Assembly: GCF_004123805.1 (NCBI RefSeq)
Contig: NZ_RWJX01000014.1
Span: 1-64,000 of the forward strand
From: Cellulomonas endophytica
Lineage (GTDB): Bacteria > Actinomycetota > Actinomycetes > Actinomycetales > Cellulomonadaceae
Direction: 5' to 3'
Length of the DNA: 64,000 nt
Below the pieces are notes generated by a model. That model had not been told where the DNA came from, ran no database searches, and saw only the letters and a program-made list of their open reading frames with translations. A program made the position numbers and the translations under genes. Positions 17,158 through 25,339 of the stretch are shown in pieces. How positions within the stretch are numbered: the stretch's first letter is position 1; each line of letters starts with the position of its first letter.

Positions 17158-17763
17158 GTGCCGCTCGTCCGCCGTCCGTCCACCCCCTCCCGGCCGACCC
17201 GCCGCCACCGGTCCCGCACGGGCGCGACCGCGCCGGGCCGGGCACTCCTGGCCGGCCTGGCCCTCCTCCTGGTGCCGGGCTGCGGCGCGACCCCCGGGAC
17301 GACCTCCGAGGGGACCTCGGCCCCCGCGGCGACGGACGTCAGCGCCGCACCCTCCGCCGCGGAGAGCCCGGCGGCGACGACGACCGCGGTCCCGGCGTCC
17401 GCCGACGGCACAGGAGACGGCACGGGAGACGGCACGGCGGGTGCCACCGGCACCGCGGCGGGCTGGCCGGCGGGCGCCGGGGACGCGGTCGCGGTCTTCC
17501 TCGACGCGTGGCGGTCCGGCGACGGCGCGGTCCTCGCGACCTTCGACGGCGGGGACGGCGGCGTCGCGCTCGAGGGGGCCACCGCCCGGGCGACGACGGG
17601 CGCGGGCGAGTGCTCCCCCGAGCCCGGGACCGCCGGCAGCCCCGACGTGGTCGTGTGCGCGTTCGACGTCGAGGAGGGCGACCACTACGGGCTCGTCGTG
17701 CGGTTCAGCCCGCGCGCGGACGGCACCTGGTCCGCGTCGGGCGGGCCCAGCGGCTGGGGCTGA
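17158..17763 (+). CDS. Secreted lipoprotein, unknown function
   Basis: The protein is 201 residues, starting at GTG 17158 with CAGGAG 5 nt upstream. A basic n-region, a leucine-rich core and the lipobox VPGC (Cys about residue 42) predict a lipoprotein. A long Ala/Thr/Ser-rich linker with a GDGTGDGT repeat follows, then a compact C-terminal domain of about 100 residues starting around AVAVFLDAWRSGDGAVL. That phrase resembles the first helix of NTF2/SnoaL-like folds. Two cysteines (AGECSPE and VVVCAFD) could form a disulfide. The 291 bases before it hold a possible TACTCT -10 element at 17105-17110 but no other gene. Confidence 0.72.
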   Translation: MPLVRRPSTPSRPTRRHRSRTGATAPGRALLAGLALLLVPGCGATPGTTSEGTSAPAATDVSAAPSAAESPAATTTAVPASADGTGDGTGDGTAGATGTAAGWPAGAGDAVAVFLDAWRSGDGAVLATFDGGDGGVALEGATARATTGAGECSPEPGTAGSPDVVVCAFDVEEGDHYGLVVRFSPRADGTWSASGGPSGWG

Positions 17764-17808
17764 CGGGCGGGCCTTCCGCGGACGCGCGCCGTGCCGCAGG
17801 ATCGACCC

Positions 17809-18204
17809 ATGCGCGTCCAGCGGATGGTCCACGTGCTCGACGCCCCCGACCTCCATGCCGAGAGCGCGTTCTGGGCGGCCCTCCTCGACGGCACGGTCGA
17901 CGCCGAGGACGACTGGCACTCGGTGGTGGTCGACGGCGAGTGGCGGATGGGCTTCCAGCTCGCGCCGGACCACGTGCGCCCGGTCTGGCCGGACGGGCCC
18001 CAGCAGCAGCAGGTCCACCTCGACCTGTGGGTCGACGACTTCGCCGAGGCGCACCGCCGGGCCCTCGCGCTCGGCGCGACGCTGCTGAGGGCCGCGGAGG
18101 ACCCGGAGACCACCGACGAGGTGTTCCAGGTGTACGCCGACCCCGCCGGCCACCCCTTCTGCCTGTGCCGCGGCCCTCTGCCGGCCGCGGGGGCGACCCC
18201 GTGA
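17809..18204 (+). CDS. VOC/glyoxalase-like domain protein
   Basis: The protein is 131 residues with a single vicinal-oxygen-chelate-like fold (two beta-alpha-beta-beta-beta modules): MVHVLDAPDLHAESAFWAAL at the N-terminus and a second half ending YADPAGHPFCLC, where glyoxalase-like proteins keep the sequence DPxGxPFCL. It matches the actinobacterial 'glyoxalase-like' group whose enzymatic role is unknown. ATG 17809 is chosen over GTG 17791 because CAGGAT sits 6 nt before it, as a leaderless -10 would. It overlaps the following PIN gene by 4 bp. Confidence 0.82.
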   Translation: MRVQRMVHVLDAPDLHAESAFWAALLDGTVDAEDDWHSVVVDGEWRMGFQLAPDHVRPVWPDGPQQQQVHLDLWVDDFAEAHRRALALGATLLRAAEDPETTDEVFQVYADPAGHPFCLCRGPLPAAGATP

Positions 18205-18605
18205 CCCGCATCGCCATCGACGCCGCCACCGCGCTCCGCATCGTCGCGGACGGGGTCGTCGTCGCCGAGGGGCATGCTCTCGTCGCGCCGAAGGTCCTGC
18301 AGTCCCACGCGCTGTCGGCCCTGTACCGCGAGGTCCGGCGCGGTGAGCGGACGGCGCAGGAGGCGAAGGACCTGCTCGAGGGCCTGGCGGCGCTGAAGGT
18401 ACGCCTCCTCGGCGACCGGGTCTCCCGCGCGGTCGCCTGGCAGGTGGCCGAGAGCCTGGGGTGGGAGGACACCTCCGCCGCGGAGTACGTCGCGGTCGCC
18501 CGGCTCCAGGCGGACGTCCTCGTGACCGTCGACGAGGCGCTGGCGCGCGCGGTCGAGGGCGTGGTGCCCACCGCCGCGTTCACGACGCTCACCACCCCGG
18601 CGTGA
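18201..18605 (+). CDS. PIN-domain protein (VapC-like), no antitoxin visible
   Basis: The protein is 134 residues, starting at GTG 18201 in a GTGA overlap with the VOC gene. It has the PIN layout: an N-terminal acidic residue in IAIDAATAL (Asp about residue 7), the middle glutamate in TSAAEYVAVARLQADVLVTVD and the following Asp. These are the metal ligands of a single-strand-specific ribonuclease. VapC toxins are normally preceded by a small antitoxin gene; here the upstream neighbour is the glyoxalase-like gene. It may therefore be a solitary PIN protein rather than a working toxin. Translational coupling ties it to the VOC gene. Confidence 0.75.
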   Translation: MTRIAIDAATALRIVADGVVVAEGHALVAPKVLQSHALSALYREVRRGERTAQEAKDLLEGLAALKVRLLGDRVSRAVAWQVAESLGWEDTSAAEYVAVARLQADVLVTVDEALARAVEGVVPTAAFTTLTTPA

Positions 18606-18674
18606 GCGCCCCGCCGGAGCCGACCCCGGCCGGACCCTGGCCCCGGCGCGGACCCGTCTCCTAGGCTCGTGGCC

Positions 18675-19043
18675 GTGCCCGGACACCGGATCTTCGCCAC
18701 CCCGCTCGCCGCGATCCACCCGCACTACGTCGCGAAGGCGGAGCGCAGGGGCCGCACCCGGGACGAGGTCGACCAGGTCATCTGCTGGCTGACGGGCTAC
18801 GACGCGGCCGGCCTCCAGGGGGCGTTGGACGCGCAGGTCGACCTCGAGACCTTCTTCGCGCAGGCCCCGGCGATGAACCCGAACGCCGCGCTCATCACCG
18901 GCCTCATCTGCGGGTACCGCGTCGAGGACATCGAGGACCCGCTGATGCAGCGGATCCGCTGGATGGACAAGCTCGTCGACGAGGTCGGCCGCGGCAAGAA
19001 GATGACGTCCATCCTCCGCGGCTCGACCCCCGTCAGCGCCTGA
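18675..19043 (+). CDS. DUF2200 family protein
   Basis: The protein is 122 residues from GTG 18675 (GTG 18669 is also possible). TAGGCT ends 7 nt before 18675, the spacing of a leaderless promoter. The sequence fits DUF2200 along its full length: HRIFATPLAAIHPHYVAKAE, then EVDQVICWLTGYD, FFAQAPAMNPNAALITGLIC and IEDPLMQRIRWMDKL. The family is found across bacteria as a compact cytosolic protein of unknown function. It appears to be a single-gene unit with a hairpin at 19117-19134 behind it. Confidence 0.9.
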   Translation: MPGHRIFATPLAAIHPHYVAKAERRGRTRDEVDQVICWLTGYDAAGLQGALDAQVDLETFFAQAPAMNPNAALITGLICGYRVEDIEDPLMQRIRWMDKLVDEVGRGKKMTSILRGSTPVSA

Positions 19044-19116
19044 GCACCCTCGTCTCCGACACGATCACGGGACCGGTCCCTCGGCCCTGCCCCACGAGAC
19101 GCCGCACCTGCGGTCG

Positions 19117-19138
19117 GACCCGCCTTTCCGGGTCTTGT
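19117..19138 (+). terminator. Candidate terminator after the DUF2200 gene
   Basis: A GACCCG/CGGGTC stem with a 6-nt loop (19117-19134) is followed by TTGT. The stem is short and the T-tract weak. Confidence 0.45.
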
Positions 19139-19200
19139 CGCCGGTCCGGCACGGGCCTGCCGGACGGTCAGCGGGACCGCGTCGTGCGACGATCGCCGGC

Positions 19201-19749
19201 GTGAGGTTCTCCTTCCGCGGCCCCCGCCCCGAGCCGGAGGCACCGGTGCCTCCGGAGCACGGGCACGAGCACGACCACCCCGCGTGGTGCACGTGCAGCA
19301 GCGCGGAGGAGGATCGGCGCCGCATCGAGGAGCACGGCTGGCTCGTGGTCACGGTGCCGGCCGAGGACGAGGAGCCCTGGGACTTCCACTACACGGCCGG
19401 TCTGACGGCGAAGGACCTGCCGGAGCTGGTCGTGTACGGCCTTCCGGCGGAGGTGGCAGGGGCCGTGCTGAATGACCTCGCATCCGCCCTCGTCGGCGGC
19501 GCGACGATCGTGGACGGACAGCCTCTCGTCGAGCTCCTCGAGGGCCCCTTCCACCCGCAGCTGCGGACCGCCGTGCGTCGAAGGGCTCCCCTCGGCGTGG
19601 CGGAGGAGCAGTACGGCGACCAGGTGCGCGTGCGCCAGCTCGTGCTGCCCGACCGCGAGAACCGGATGCCGTGGGATCCCGACTTCGACGAATCGTTCTC
19701 GCAGCCCGTCCTCTACGCCTGGGCCCCCGTCCCGCCTCCTGGCCGCTGA
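19201..19749 (+). CDS. DUF4262-like protein
   Basis: The protein is 182 residues, starting at GTG 19201. No ribosome-binding site is seen, but GACGAT lies 7 nt upstream (leaderless pattern). A histidine- and cysteine-bearing opening (HGHEHDHPAWCTCSS) precedes a domain with HGWLVVTVPAEDEEPWDFHYTAGL and LPELVVYGL, the hallmarks of DUF4262 (proteins of about 150-180 residues, function unknown). The early His/Cys cluster could bind a metal. It converges with the minus-strand gene ending at 19765. Confidence 0.8.
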   Translation: MRFSFRGPRPEPEAPVPPEHGHEHDHPAWCTCSSAEEDRRRIEEHGWLVVTVPAEDEEPWDFHYTAGLTAKDLPELVVYGLPAEVAGAVLNDLASALVGGATIVDGQPLVELLEGPFHPQLRTAVRRRAPLGVAEEQYGDQVRVRQLVLPDRENRMPWDPDFDESFSQPVLYAWAPVPPPGR

Positions 19750-19764
19750 CGACCACGAAGCGCC

Positions 19765-20196
19765 TCACGGGCCGTCCGCAGTGCGCCGGGGCCGCCGCAG
19801 CGAGGGCGCTTCTCGTCGCCGCGCACGACCGTCGGCGATGTGTCGGTCCAGCTCGTCGCGGCCGATGACACTCCTCCCCGTGATGACCGCGTGGGCGAGC
19901 GACGGCAGCGCGAGCAACGGCCGGAGGTCGAGGGCGGGGTCGTCCTCGCGCGGGGACGACTCGAGCGAGAGCGAGTGGAGACGTCGCGAGGTGGGCGACC
20001 AGCCGCGGGTGTTCACCGTGCTGAGGGAGACCGGGAGTGACGCCCAGTCGACCTCGACGCGCCGCGACCCCCGGCCGTCGATCGCGTAACCCCTCAGCGA
20101 CGCGGCGTCGAACGAGAAGCCGTCCACGCCGACCTCGAAGGCGCGCCGGAACCGTTCCCGGTCCCATGGCTGACGGACGTAGGCGATCCCTCCCAT
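19765..20196 (-). CDS. Hypothetical protein, 143 residues
   Basis: The protein starts at ATG 20196 (MGGIAYVRQPWDRERFRRAF) with no ribosome-binding site but with GACACT (20208-20203) 6 nt upstream. Its middle is rich in predicted strands (GFSFDAASLRGYAIDGRGSRRVEVDW) and its end is strongly basic. No family is recognised. It is divergent from the potassium-transporter operon, whose regulatory region it shares. Confidence 0.5.
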   Translation of the reverse strand: MGGIAYVRQPWDRERFRRAFEVGVDGFSFDAASLRGYAIDGRGSRRVEVDWASLPVSLSTVNTRGWSPTSRRLHSLSLESSPREDDPALDLRPLLALPSLAHAVITGRSVIGRDELDRHIADGRARRREAPSLRRPRRTADGP

Positions 20197-20251
20197 CGGG
20201 CCAGTGTCCTGCCCGTGCGGGGAGGCAGCGGGGAGGCTCCGTGACAAGGGG

Positions 20252-20294
20252 GCGTCAACGTCGGCGGGCGCCGCGTCAAGGACGCGTGAAGACC
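20252..20294 (+). promoter_or_regulatory. Direct repeats upstream of the potassium-transporter operon
   Basis: The heptamer GCGTCAA occurs at 20252 and 20273 (21 bp apart, two helical turns), and a near copy GCGTGAA lies at 20284 (11 bp further, one turn). OmpR/KdpE-family regulators bind tandem repeats with just this phasing. The site lies 40-80 bp before GTG 20332, so it is a good candidate operator for the regulator encoded by the same operon. Confidence 0.5.
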
Positions 20295-20331
20295 GGCTCC
20301 CCCGCGGCACGCGTGGGGTGGGGTCGGGGAC

Positions 20332-22410
20332 GTGCTCACCACCTCCATCAAGCGGCTGTACGTCGGCCGCCCCCTGCGCAGCGACCGCCTCGGCGAGACG
20401 CTGCTGCCCAAGCGGATCGCGCTGCCGGTCTTCGCCAGCGACCCGCTGTCGTCGGTCGCCTACGCCACGCAGGAGATCCTGCTGGTCCTCGCCCTCGGCG
20501 GGTTGGCGTACCTCTACCTCGCGCCCTGGGTGGCGCTCGCGGTCGTCGTGCTGCTGGCGCTCGTCGTGGCGTCCTACCGGCAGGTCGTCCGGGCCTACCC
20601 CAGCGGCGGCGGCTCCTACGAGGTCGCCTCGCGCAACCTCGGGCCGACGGCGGGGCTCGTCGTCGCGGCGGCGCTCCTCGTCGACTACGTCATGACGGTG
20701 GCCGTGTCGGTGGCGGCGGGGGTCGACAACATCGTCTCGGCCGTGCCCGCGCTGCACCCGTACCGGGTGGTGGTCTGCGTCGGGCTCGTCGCGCTGCTCA
20801 TGACGATGAACCTGCGCGGGGTGCGGGAGTCGGGCCGGGCGTTCGCCTGGCCGACGTACCTGTTCATCGCGGCCGTGCTCGTCATGGTCGCCGTCGGGCT
20901 GGGCCGGGCCGTCGCCGGGGACCCGCCCGTCGCGGAGTCGGCCGGGTGGACGGTGCGGCCCGAGCAGGTCGGGCTCACGGGGCTGGCGCTCGTGCTGCTG
21001 GCCCTGCGGGCCTTCGCGTCCGGGTGCACGGCGCTGACCGGCGTCGAGGCGATCTCCAACGGCGTGCCCTCCTTCCGCCCGCCGAAGCGCGAGAACGCCG
21101 CCCGCACCATGCTCGCGATGGGGCTCGTCGCCATCACGCTGTTCGCCGGGATCACCGCGCTGGCGCTCGTCGCGCACGTGCGGGTCGCCGAAGACACGTG
21201 CGCGCTCGTCGGGTTCCCGGGCGACTGCACGACGGACCCGCAGCGCACGGCCGTCGCGCAGCTCGCCGCGGCGGTGTTCGGCGCCGGGGGCGTGGGGTTC
21301 TACCTCGTCCAGGCCACGACCGCGCTGGTGCTGGTGCTCGCCGCCAACACGGCGTTCAACGGCTTCCCGATGCTCGGCGCTATCCTCGCCGACGACCGCT
21401 ACCTGCCCCGCCAGCTCCACACGCGCGGCGACCGGCTCGCGTTCTCCAACGGCATCGTCGTGCTCGCCGCGGTCGCCGGCGGGCTCCTGTGGATGTTCGA
21501 CGCCTCCGTCACCCGGCTCGTCCAGCTCTACATCCTCGGGGTGTTCACGTCCTTCACGGTCAGCCAGGTCGGGATGGTGCGGCACTGGGGCCGCGCGCTC
21601 GCCGCCCCGGGTCTGGTCGACGAGGACCGGCGCCGCCTGCGCCGCTCGCGCCGGGTGAACGCCGCCGGCGCGGTGGCGACCGGGCTCGTGCTCCTCGTCG
21701 TGCTCGTCACGAAGTTCACGCACGGCGCGTACCTCGTCGTCCTCGCCGTCCCGCTGCTCGTCCTGCTCATGCGGGCGATCCGCCGCCACTACGCCCGGGT
21801 CGCCGCCGAGCTCGAGCCCGCCCCCGGCGGGATCCCGCTGCCGCCGCGGGTGCACGCCGTCGTGCTCGTGTCGCAGCTGCACAGCCCGACGCTCCAGGCC
21901 CTGGCCTACGCGCGCGCCACGCGCCCGGACACGCTCACCGCCCTCACCGTGGCCATCACCCCCGACGAGGCCGACGCGCTGCGCCGCGCGTGGGCCGAGC
22001 GGGACGTCCCCGTGCCGCTGACGGTGCTCGACTCGCCCTTCCGCGACGTCACCGGTCCCGTCCTGGCGCACGTGGCCCGGCTGCGGGAGCAGCGGCCGGA
22101 GGACCTCGTCGTGGTCGTCGTGCCCGAGTACGTCGTGGGGCGCTGGTGGGAGGGGCTGCTGCACAACCAGAGCGCCCTGCGGCTCAAGGCCCGCCTGCTC
22201 TTCCAGCGGCGCGTCATGGTCGTCAGCGTCCCGTGGCAGCTCGCGTCGAGCCACGGGCAGGGGCACGGGCACGGGGACGGGCACGGGGGCGACGAGGGGC
22301 GCGGCCGGGCGGGACGTCGGCCCGAGCGCACGCCCGTCGCGGCGTCGACAGGGGCCGGGGGGACGAGCGGACCGGGCGGGACGGGCGGGCAGGGGACACT
22401 GCTGCCATGA
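20332..22410 (+). CDS. APC-superfamily transporter, KimA-like potassium uptake candidate
   Basis: The protein is 692 residues. After LLPKRIALPVFASDPLSSVA, close to the start of KimA/YdaO-type potassium importers, come about twelve transmembrane helices up to roughly residue 480. A soluble C-terminal part of about 170 residues with a Rossmann-like pattern follows (HAVVLVSQLHSPTLQALAYA, and a second half LVVVVVPEYVVGRWWEGLLH), then a His/Gly-rich tail. Full-length KimA has the same two-part layout. The following genes are a KdpD-like kinase and KdpE-like regulator with ATGA overlaps, which supports potassium or osmotic control. Amino-acid transport cannot be excluded from sequence alone. Confidence 0.82.
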   Translation: MLTTSIKRLYVGRPLRSDRLGETLLPKRIALPVFASDPLSSVAYATQEILLVLALGGLAYLYLAPWVALAVVVLLALVVASYRQVVRAYPSGGGSYEVASRNLGPTAGLVVAAALLVDYVMTVAVSVAAGVDNIVSAVPALHPYRVVVCVGLVALLMTMNLRGVRESGRAFAWPTYLFIAAVLVMVAVGLGRAVAGDPPVAESAGWTVRPEQVGLTGLALVLLALRAFASGCTALTGVEAISNGVPSFRPPKRENAARTMLAMGLVAITLFAGITALALVAHVRVAEDTCALVGFPGDCTTDPQRTAVAQLAAAVFGAGGVGFYLVQATTALVLVLAANTAFNGFPMLGAILADDRYLPRQLHTRGDRLAFSNGIVVLAAVAGGLLWMFDASVTRLVQLYILGVFTSFTVSQVGMVRHWGRALAAPGLVDEDRRRLRRSRRVNAAGAVATGLVLLVVLVTKFTHGAYLVVLAVPLLVLLMRAIRRHYARVAAELEPAPGGIPLPPRVHAVVLVSQLHSPTLQALAYARATRPDTLTALTVAITPDEADALRRAWAERDVPVPLTVLDSPFRDVTGPVLAHVARLREQRPEDLVVVVVPEYVVGRWWEGLLHNQSALRLKARLLFQRRVMVVSVPWQLASSHGQGHGHGDGHGGDEGRGRAGRRPERTPVAASTGAGGTSGPGGTGGQGTLLP

Positions 22411-23801
22411 CGAGCCCCCGCGCGACGGCCGACGGACGGCTGGCGCGCACCGGCCGCCGCCGGGCCCTCGTCGCGTCCGTGGCCGCGGTGGTCGGCCTGG
22501 CCGTCCTCACCGCGGTGCTCGTCGCGGCCCGGCCGGCACCGTCGCTGCCCGTCGTCGTGCTGCTCTACCTCGTGCCGGTCGTGCTCGCGGCGGCGGCCGG
22601 GGGCACCGTCCCGGCGGCGGCGTCGGGGGTCGCGGCGGCGGTGCTCGTCAACTACTTCTTCGTCGAGCCGCTGCACACGCTGGAGATCGGCAGCCGGCAG
22701 GACGTGGTGACCCTCGCGGTCTACGTCGGCGTCGCGGTGGTGGTGGGCCTGGCCGTTGACGCGGCCGCCCGGTCCCGCACCACCGCCGCCCGGCGCGCGG
22801 TCGAGGCCGCGCTGCTGGCGCGGGCGAGCACGGGGCCGGTCGAGGAGGGGTCGCTCCCCCGGCTGCTGGGCCAGGTCGCGGAGGCCTACCGAATGAGCAC
22901 GGTGGCGCTCCTCGAGGACGGGGCGGAGCGCGAGCGCGTGGGACCGCCACCCGCCGGCACCCCGACGCACGTCGTCGCCGCGGGCGGGGGCGTCGAGCTG
23001 CACGGCTGGGGGCCGCGCCTGTTCGCGGAGGACCGCGGGGCCCTGGAGCGGCTCGCCGCCGCCGCCGCCCGGGCGCTGGAGACGCAGCGGCTGGCGGCGG
23101 GTGCCGCACGGGCGGAGCGGCTCGCTCGGGTCGACGAGCTGCGGGCCGCGCTGCTCGGGGCCGTCGGGCACGACCTGCGCACCCCGCTGGCGGGCATCAA
23201 GGCCGCGGTCTCCGGGCTGCGGCAGCGGGACGTGGTGCTGTCCGAGCAGGACCGCGACGAGCTGCTCGCCACCGTCGAGGAGTCCGCCGACCGGCTCACC
23301 GGCGTCGTCGACAACCTGCTGTCCCTCAGCCGGCTGCGCGCCGGGGCGCTGGCCGTGGACCTCGCCCCGACGCCGCTCGACGCCGTCGTGGCGGCCGCCG
23401 TGCTCGGCACCGACACCGGCGGCGTCGCCGTCCTCGTCGACGTCCCCGACGACCTGCCGCCGGCCCGCGCGGACGCCGGCCTCCTCGAGCGCGTCGTCGC
23501 CAACCTCGTCTCGAACGCGTGCCGGGCGAGCCCGCCGACGTCCCCGGTGCGGGTCGAGGGCGCGAGCGCCGACGGCCGGGTGCTGCTGCGGGTCGTCGAC
23601 CACGGCCCCGGCGTGCCCCCCGAGCGCCGGGAGGCGATGTTCGTGGCGTTCCAGCGGCTCGACGACACCACGGGCGACGGGCTCGGCCTCGGGCTGGCGG
23701 TCGCCCGGGGCTTCACGGAGGCGCAGGGCGGCACGCTCGTCGTCGGGGACACCCCCGGCGGCGGCCTCACCCTGACCGTCGAGCTGCCGGTGGCGGCATG
23801 A
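22407..23801 (+). CDS. KdpD-like sensor histidine kinase (DUF4118)
   Basis: The protein is 464 residues, starting at ATG 22407 (ATGA overlap with the transporter). Three to four transmembrane helices (residues 20-125, with the DUF4118 phrase VNYFFVEPLHTLEIG) are followed by a GAF-like region, the H-box VGHDLRTPLAGIK (His about residue 254), the N-box ERVVANLVSNACRASPP and G-boxes GPGVPPERR and GLGLGLAVARGF. The N-terminal KdpD and USP domains of full-length KdpD (about 890 residues) are absent, so it is the short form. A possible second promoter GACACT lies 6 nt before the ATG. It should phosphorylate the regulator encoded next. Confidence 0.9.
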   Translation: MTSPRATADGRLARTGRRRALVASVAAVVGLAVLTAVLVAARPAPSLPVVVLLYLVPVVLAAAAGGTVPAAASGVAAAVLVNYFFVEPLHTLEIGSRQDVVTLAVYVGVAVVVGLAVDAAARSRTTAARRAVEAALLARASTGPVEEGSLPRLLGQVAEAYRMSTVALLEDGAERERVGPPPAGTPTHVVAAGGGVELHGWGPRLFAEDRGALERLAAAAARALETQRLAAGAARAERLARVDELRAALLGAVGHDLRTPLAGIKAAVSGLRQRDVVLSEQDRDELLATVEESADRLTGVVDNLLSLSRLRAGALAVDLAPTPLDAVVAAAVLGTDTGGVAVLVDVPDDLPPARADAGLLERVVANLVSNACRASPPTSPVRVEGASADGRVLLRVVDHGPGVPPERREAMFVAFQRLDDTTGDGLGLGLAVARGFTEAQGGTLVVGDTPGGGLTLTVELPVAA

Positions 23802-24517
23802 CGCGCATCCTCGTCGTCGACGACGAGCGGCAGCTCGTGCGCGCGCTGCGGATCATGCTCGTCGCCCGCGGCTACGAGGTCGAGACCGCCGGCGACGCCC
23901 GGACGGCGCTGGCGCTGGCGGCCCGCACGCCGCCGGACCTCGCGGTCGTCGACCTCGGGCTGCCCGACGCCGACGGCCTCGAGGTGGTCCACGGCCTGCG
24001 CGGCTGGACGACGCTGCCGGTGCTCGTGCTGTCCGCCCGGGACGCGCAGGCGGCGAAGGTCGCCGCGCTCGACGCCGGCGCGGACGACTACGTGACGAAG
24101 CCGTTCGGGATGGACGAGCTGCTGGCCCGCGTCCGGGCGGCGCTGCGGCGCGCCGGGTCCTCCCCCGACGTGCCGGCGGTCCGCACGCCGGACTTCACCG
24201 TGGACCTGGCCGCCCGGCGCGTCACGACGGACGCCGGCGACGTCCGCCTCACCCCGACGGAGTGGCACCTGCTCGAGCTCCTCGTGCGCAGCCCCGGGCG
24301 TCTGGTCACCCAGCGCGAGCTCCTGCGGACCATCTGGGGGCCGGCGTACGAGACGGAGACGAACTACCTGCGCGTCCACCTGGCAAACCTGCGCCGCAAG
24401 CTCGAGCCGGAGCCGTCGCGGCCGCGCTACCTCGTCACGGAGGTCGGCATGGGCTACCGGTTCGAGGGTGCCGCGACGTCGGGCCCGACCGGGAGCGGCG
24501 GGGCGCCGCCCGGCTGA
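23798..24517 (+). CDS. OmpR/KdpE-family response regulator
   Basis: The protein is 239 residues, starting at ATG 23798 (ATGA overlap with the kinase). The receiver domain has the acidic pair VVDDE, the phospho-acceptor in VVDLGLPDADG (Asp about residue 51), the Ser in LVLSARD and the lysine in YVTKPFG. The C-terminal winged helix has LTPTEWHLLELLVRSPGRLV and the wing TNYLRVHLANLRRKLE, matching KdpE closely. It likely controls this operon through the direct repeats at 20252-20294. The last 64 bp overlap the convergent MerR gene on the other strand. Confidence 0.93.
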   Translation: MTRILVVDDERQLVRALRIMLVARGYEVETAGDARTALALAARTPPDLAVVDLGLPDADGLEVVHGLRGWTTLPVLVLSARDAQAAKVAALDAGADDYVTKPFGMDELLARVRAALRRAGSSPDVPAVRTPDFTVDLAARRVTTDAGDVRLTPTEWHLLELLVRSPGRLVTQRELLRTIWGPAYETETNYLRVHLANLRRKLEPEPSRPRYLVTEVGMGYRFEGAATSGPTGSGGAPPG

Positions 24518-25284
24518 CCCGGCACGCGCTCGAGCCGGGTCCACGTCGCCCAGCCGCGCTCGCGCATGAGGTCGAACATCCGCACCATCCGCGGGTCGGT
24601 CTCCAGCGCCAGCGCGTCGAGCAGGTCGAAGGCGGCAGGGTCCTGCGCCCCGCCGAGCGGGTCGTCCCCGCCGGCGGCCACGGCCTCCTCCGCCAGGCCG
24701 GCCATGAGGTCGGCCGCCTCCACCAGCAGCGCGTCGTCGATCTCCTCCCCGTCGGCGAGCTGGGAGAGCACCCGGTAGAGCCGGACGACCTGCGGGTCCT
24801 CCAGGGAGGCGAGCTTGCCCGGCATCCACGTGAGCACCTGCTCGGGGAAGCGGGCGGCGACGAGGATCCAGCCGTCGCGCTCCCCCTCGAGCACGCGGCC
24901 CGAGACGCCCAGGGCGCGCAGGGCGTCGAGGTACGCGACGACCTCGGGCGGCAGGACGAGCGCGTCGCCGGCGGCGAGCCGGGCGATCTGGGCCCGGCTG
25001 CGCTCGAGGCGGCGCACCTCCTCGCGCAGCCGGGCGTCGATGCGGCGGACCGCGGCGGCGAACGTCTCCTCGTCGGCCTCCAGCAGCGGGGCGATCTCCG
25101 ACAGCGGGACGCCGGCCTCCGTCAGGGTGCGGATCCGCACGAGCGCGACGACCGCCTTCGCGCCGTACCGCCGGTACCCCGACGGGTCCCGGTCGGGCTC
25201 GGGCAGCAGCCCGATCTGGTGGTAGTGGCGCACGGCGCGGACGGTCACCCCCGCGTAGGCCGCCAGCTGTCCGATGGTCAGCAC
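24454..25284 (-). CDS. MerR family transcriptional regulator
   Basis: The protein is 276 residues from GTG 25284. The N-terminal winged helix (LTIGQLAAYAGVTVRAVRHYHQIGLLPEP) is followed by GYRRYG, a dimerisation helix (residues 70-110), and a C-terminal effector part of about 150 mostly helical residues without the cysteines of metal-sensing MerRs. It is therefore likelier a drug or organic-ligand sensor. It is encoded 55 bp behind the ABC exporter genes and is probably co-transcribed with them, though CAGGAT 7 nt before the GTG may give a separate leaderless start. The MerR-type promoter at 27022-27053 is its probable target, giving autoregulation. Confidence 0.9.
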   Translation of the reverse strand: MLTIGQLAAYAGVTVRAVRHYHQIGLLPEPDRDPSGYRRYGAKAVVALVRIRTLTEAGVPLSEIAPLLEADEETFAAAVRRIDARLREEVRRLERSRAQIARLAAGDALVLPPEVVAYLDALRALGVSGRVLEGERDGWILVAARFPEQVLTWMPGKLASLEDPQVVRLYRVLSQLADGEEIDDALLVEAADLMAGLAEEAVAAGGDDPLGGAQDPAAFDLLDALALETDPRMVRMFDLMRERGWATWTRLERVPGQPGGAPPLPVGPDVAAPSNR

Positions 25285-25339
25285 GGTCCCGATCCTGCCC
25301 CTCCCGCCCGCCGGGGCGGGAGGGGTCGCCGGCCGGCGG

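Noticed and set aside
20197..20331. ydaO-type c-di-AMP riboswitch ahead of the KimA-like gene
   Set aside because: The region is only 135 bases long and I could not find the conserved riboswitch core; direct repeats suited to a response regulator explain it better.
20037..23801. Very long open frames on both strands across the potassium operon, the propeller genes (for example 13005-16304 minus) and the sugar ABC genes (5622-8297 minus)
   Set aside because: They are Arg/Pro/Ala-rich shadow frames caused by high G+C at third positions. The true genes in the same places have family motifs, ribosome-binding sites and overlaps. Only the 3' or 5' portions that coincide with real genes were kept.
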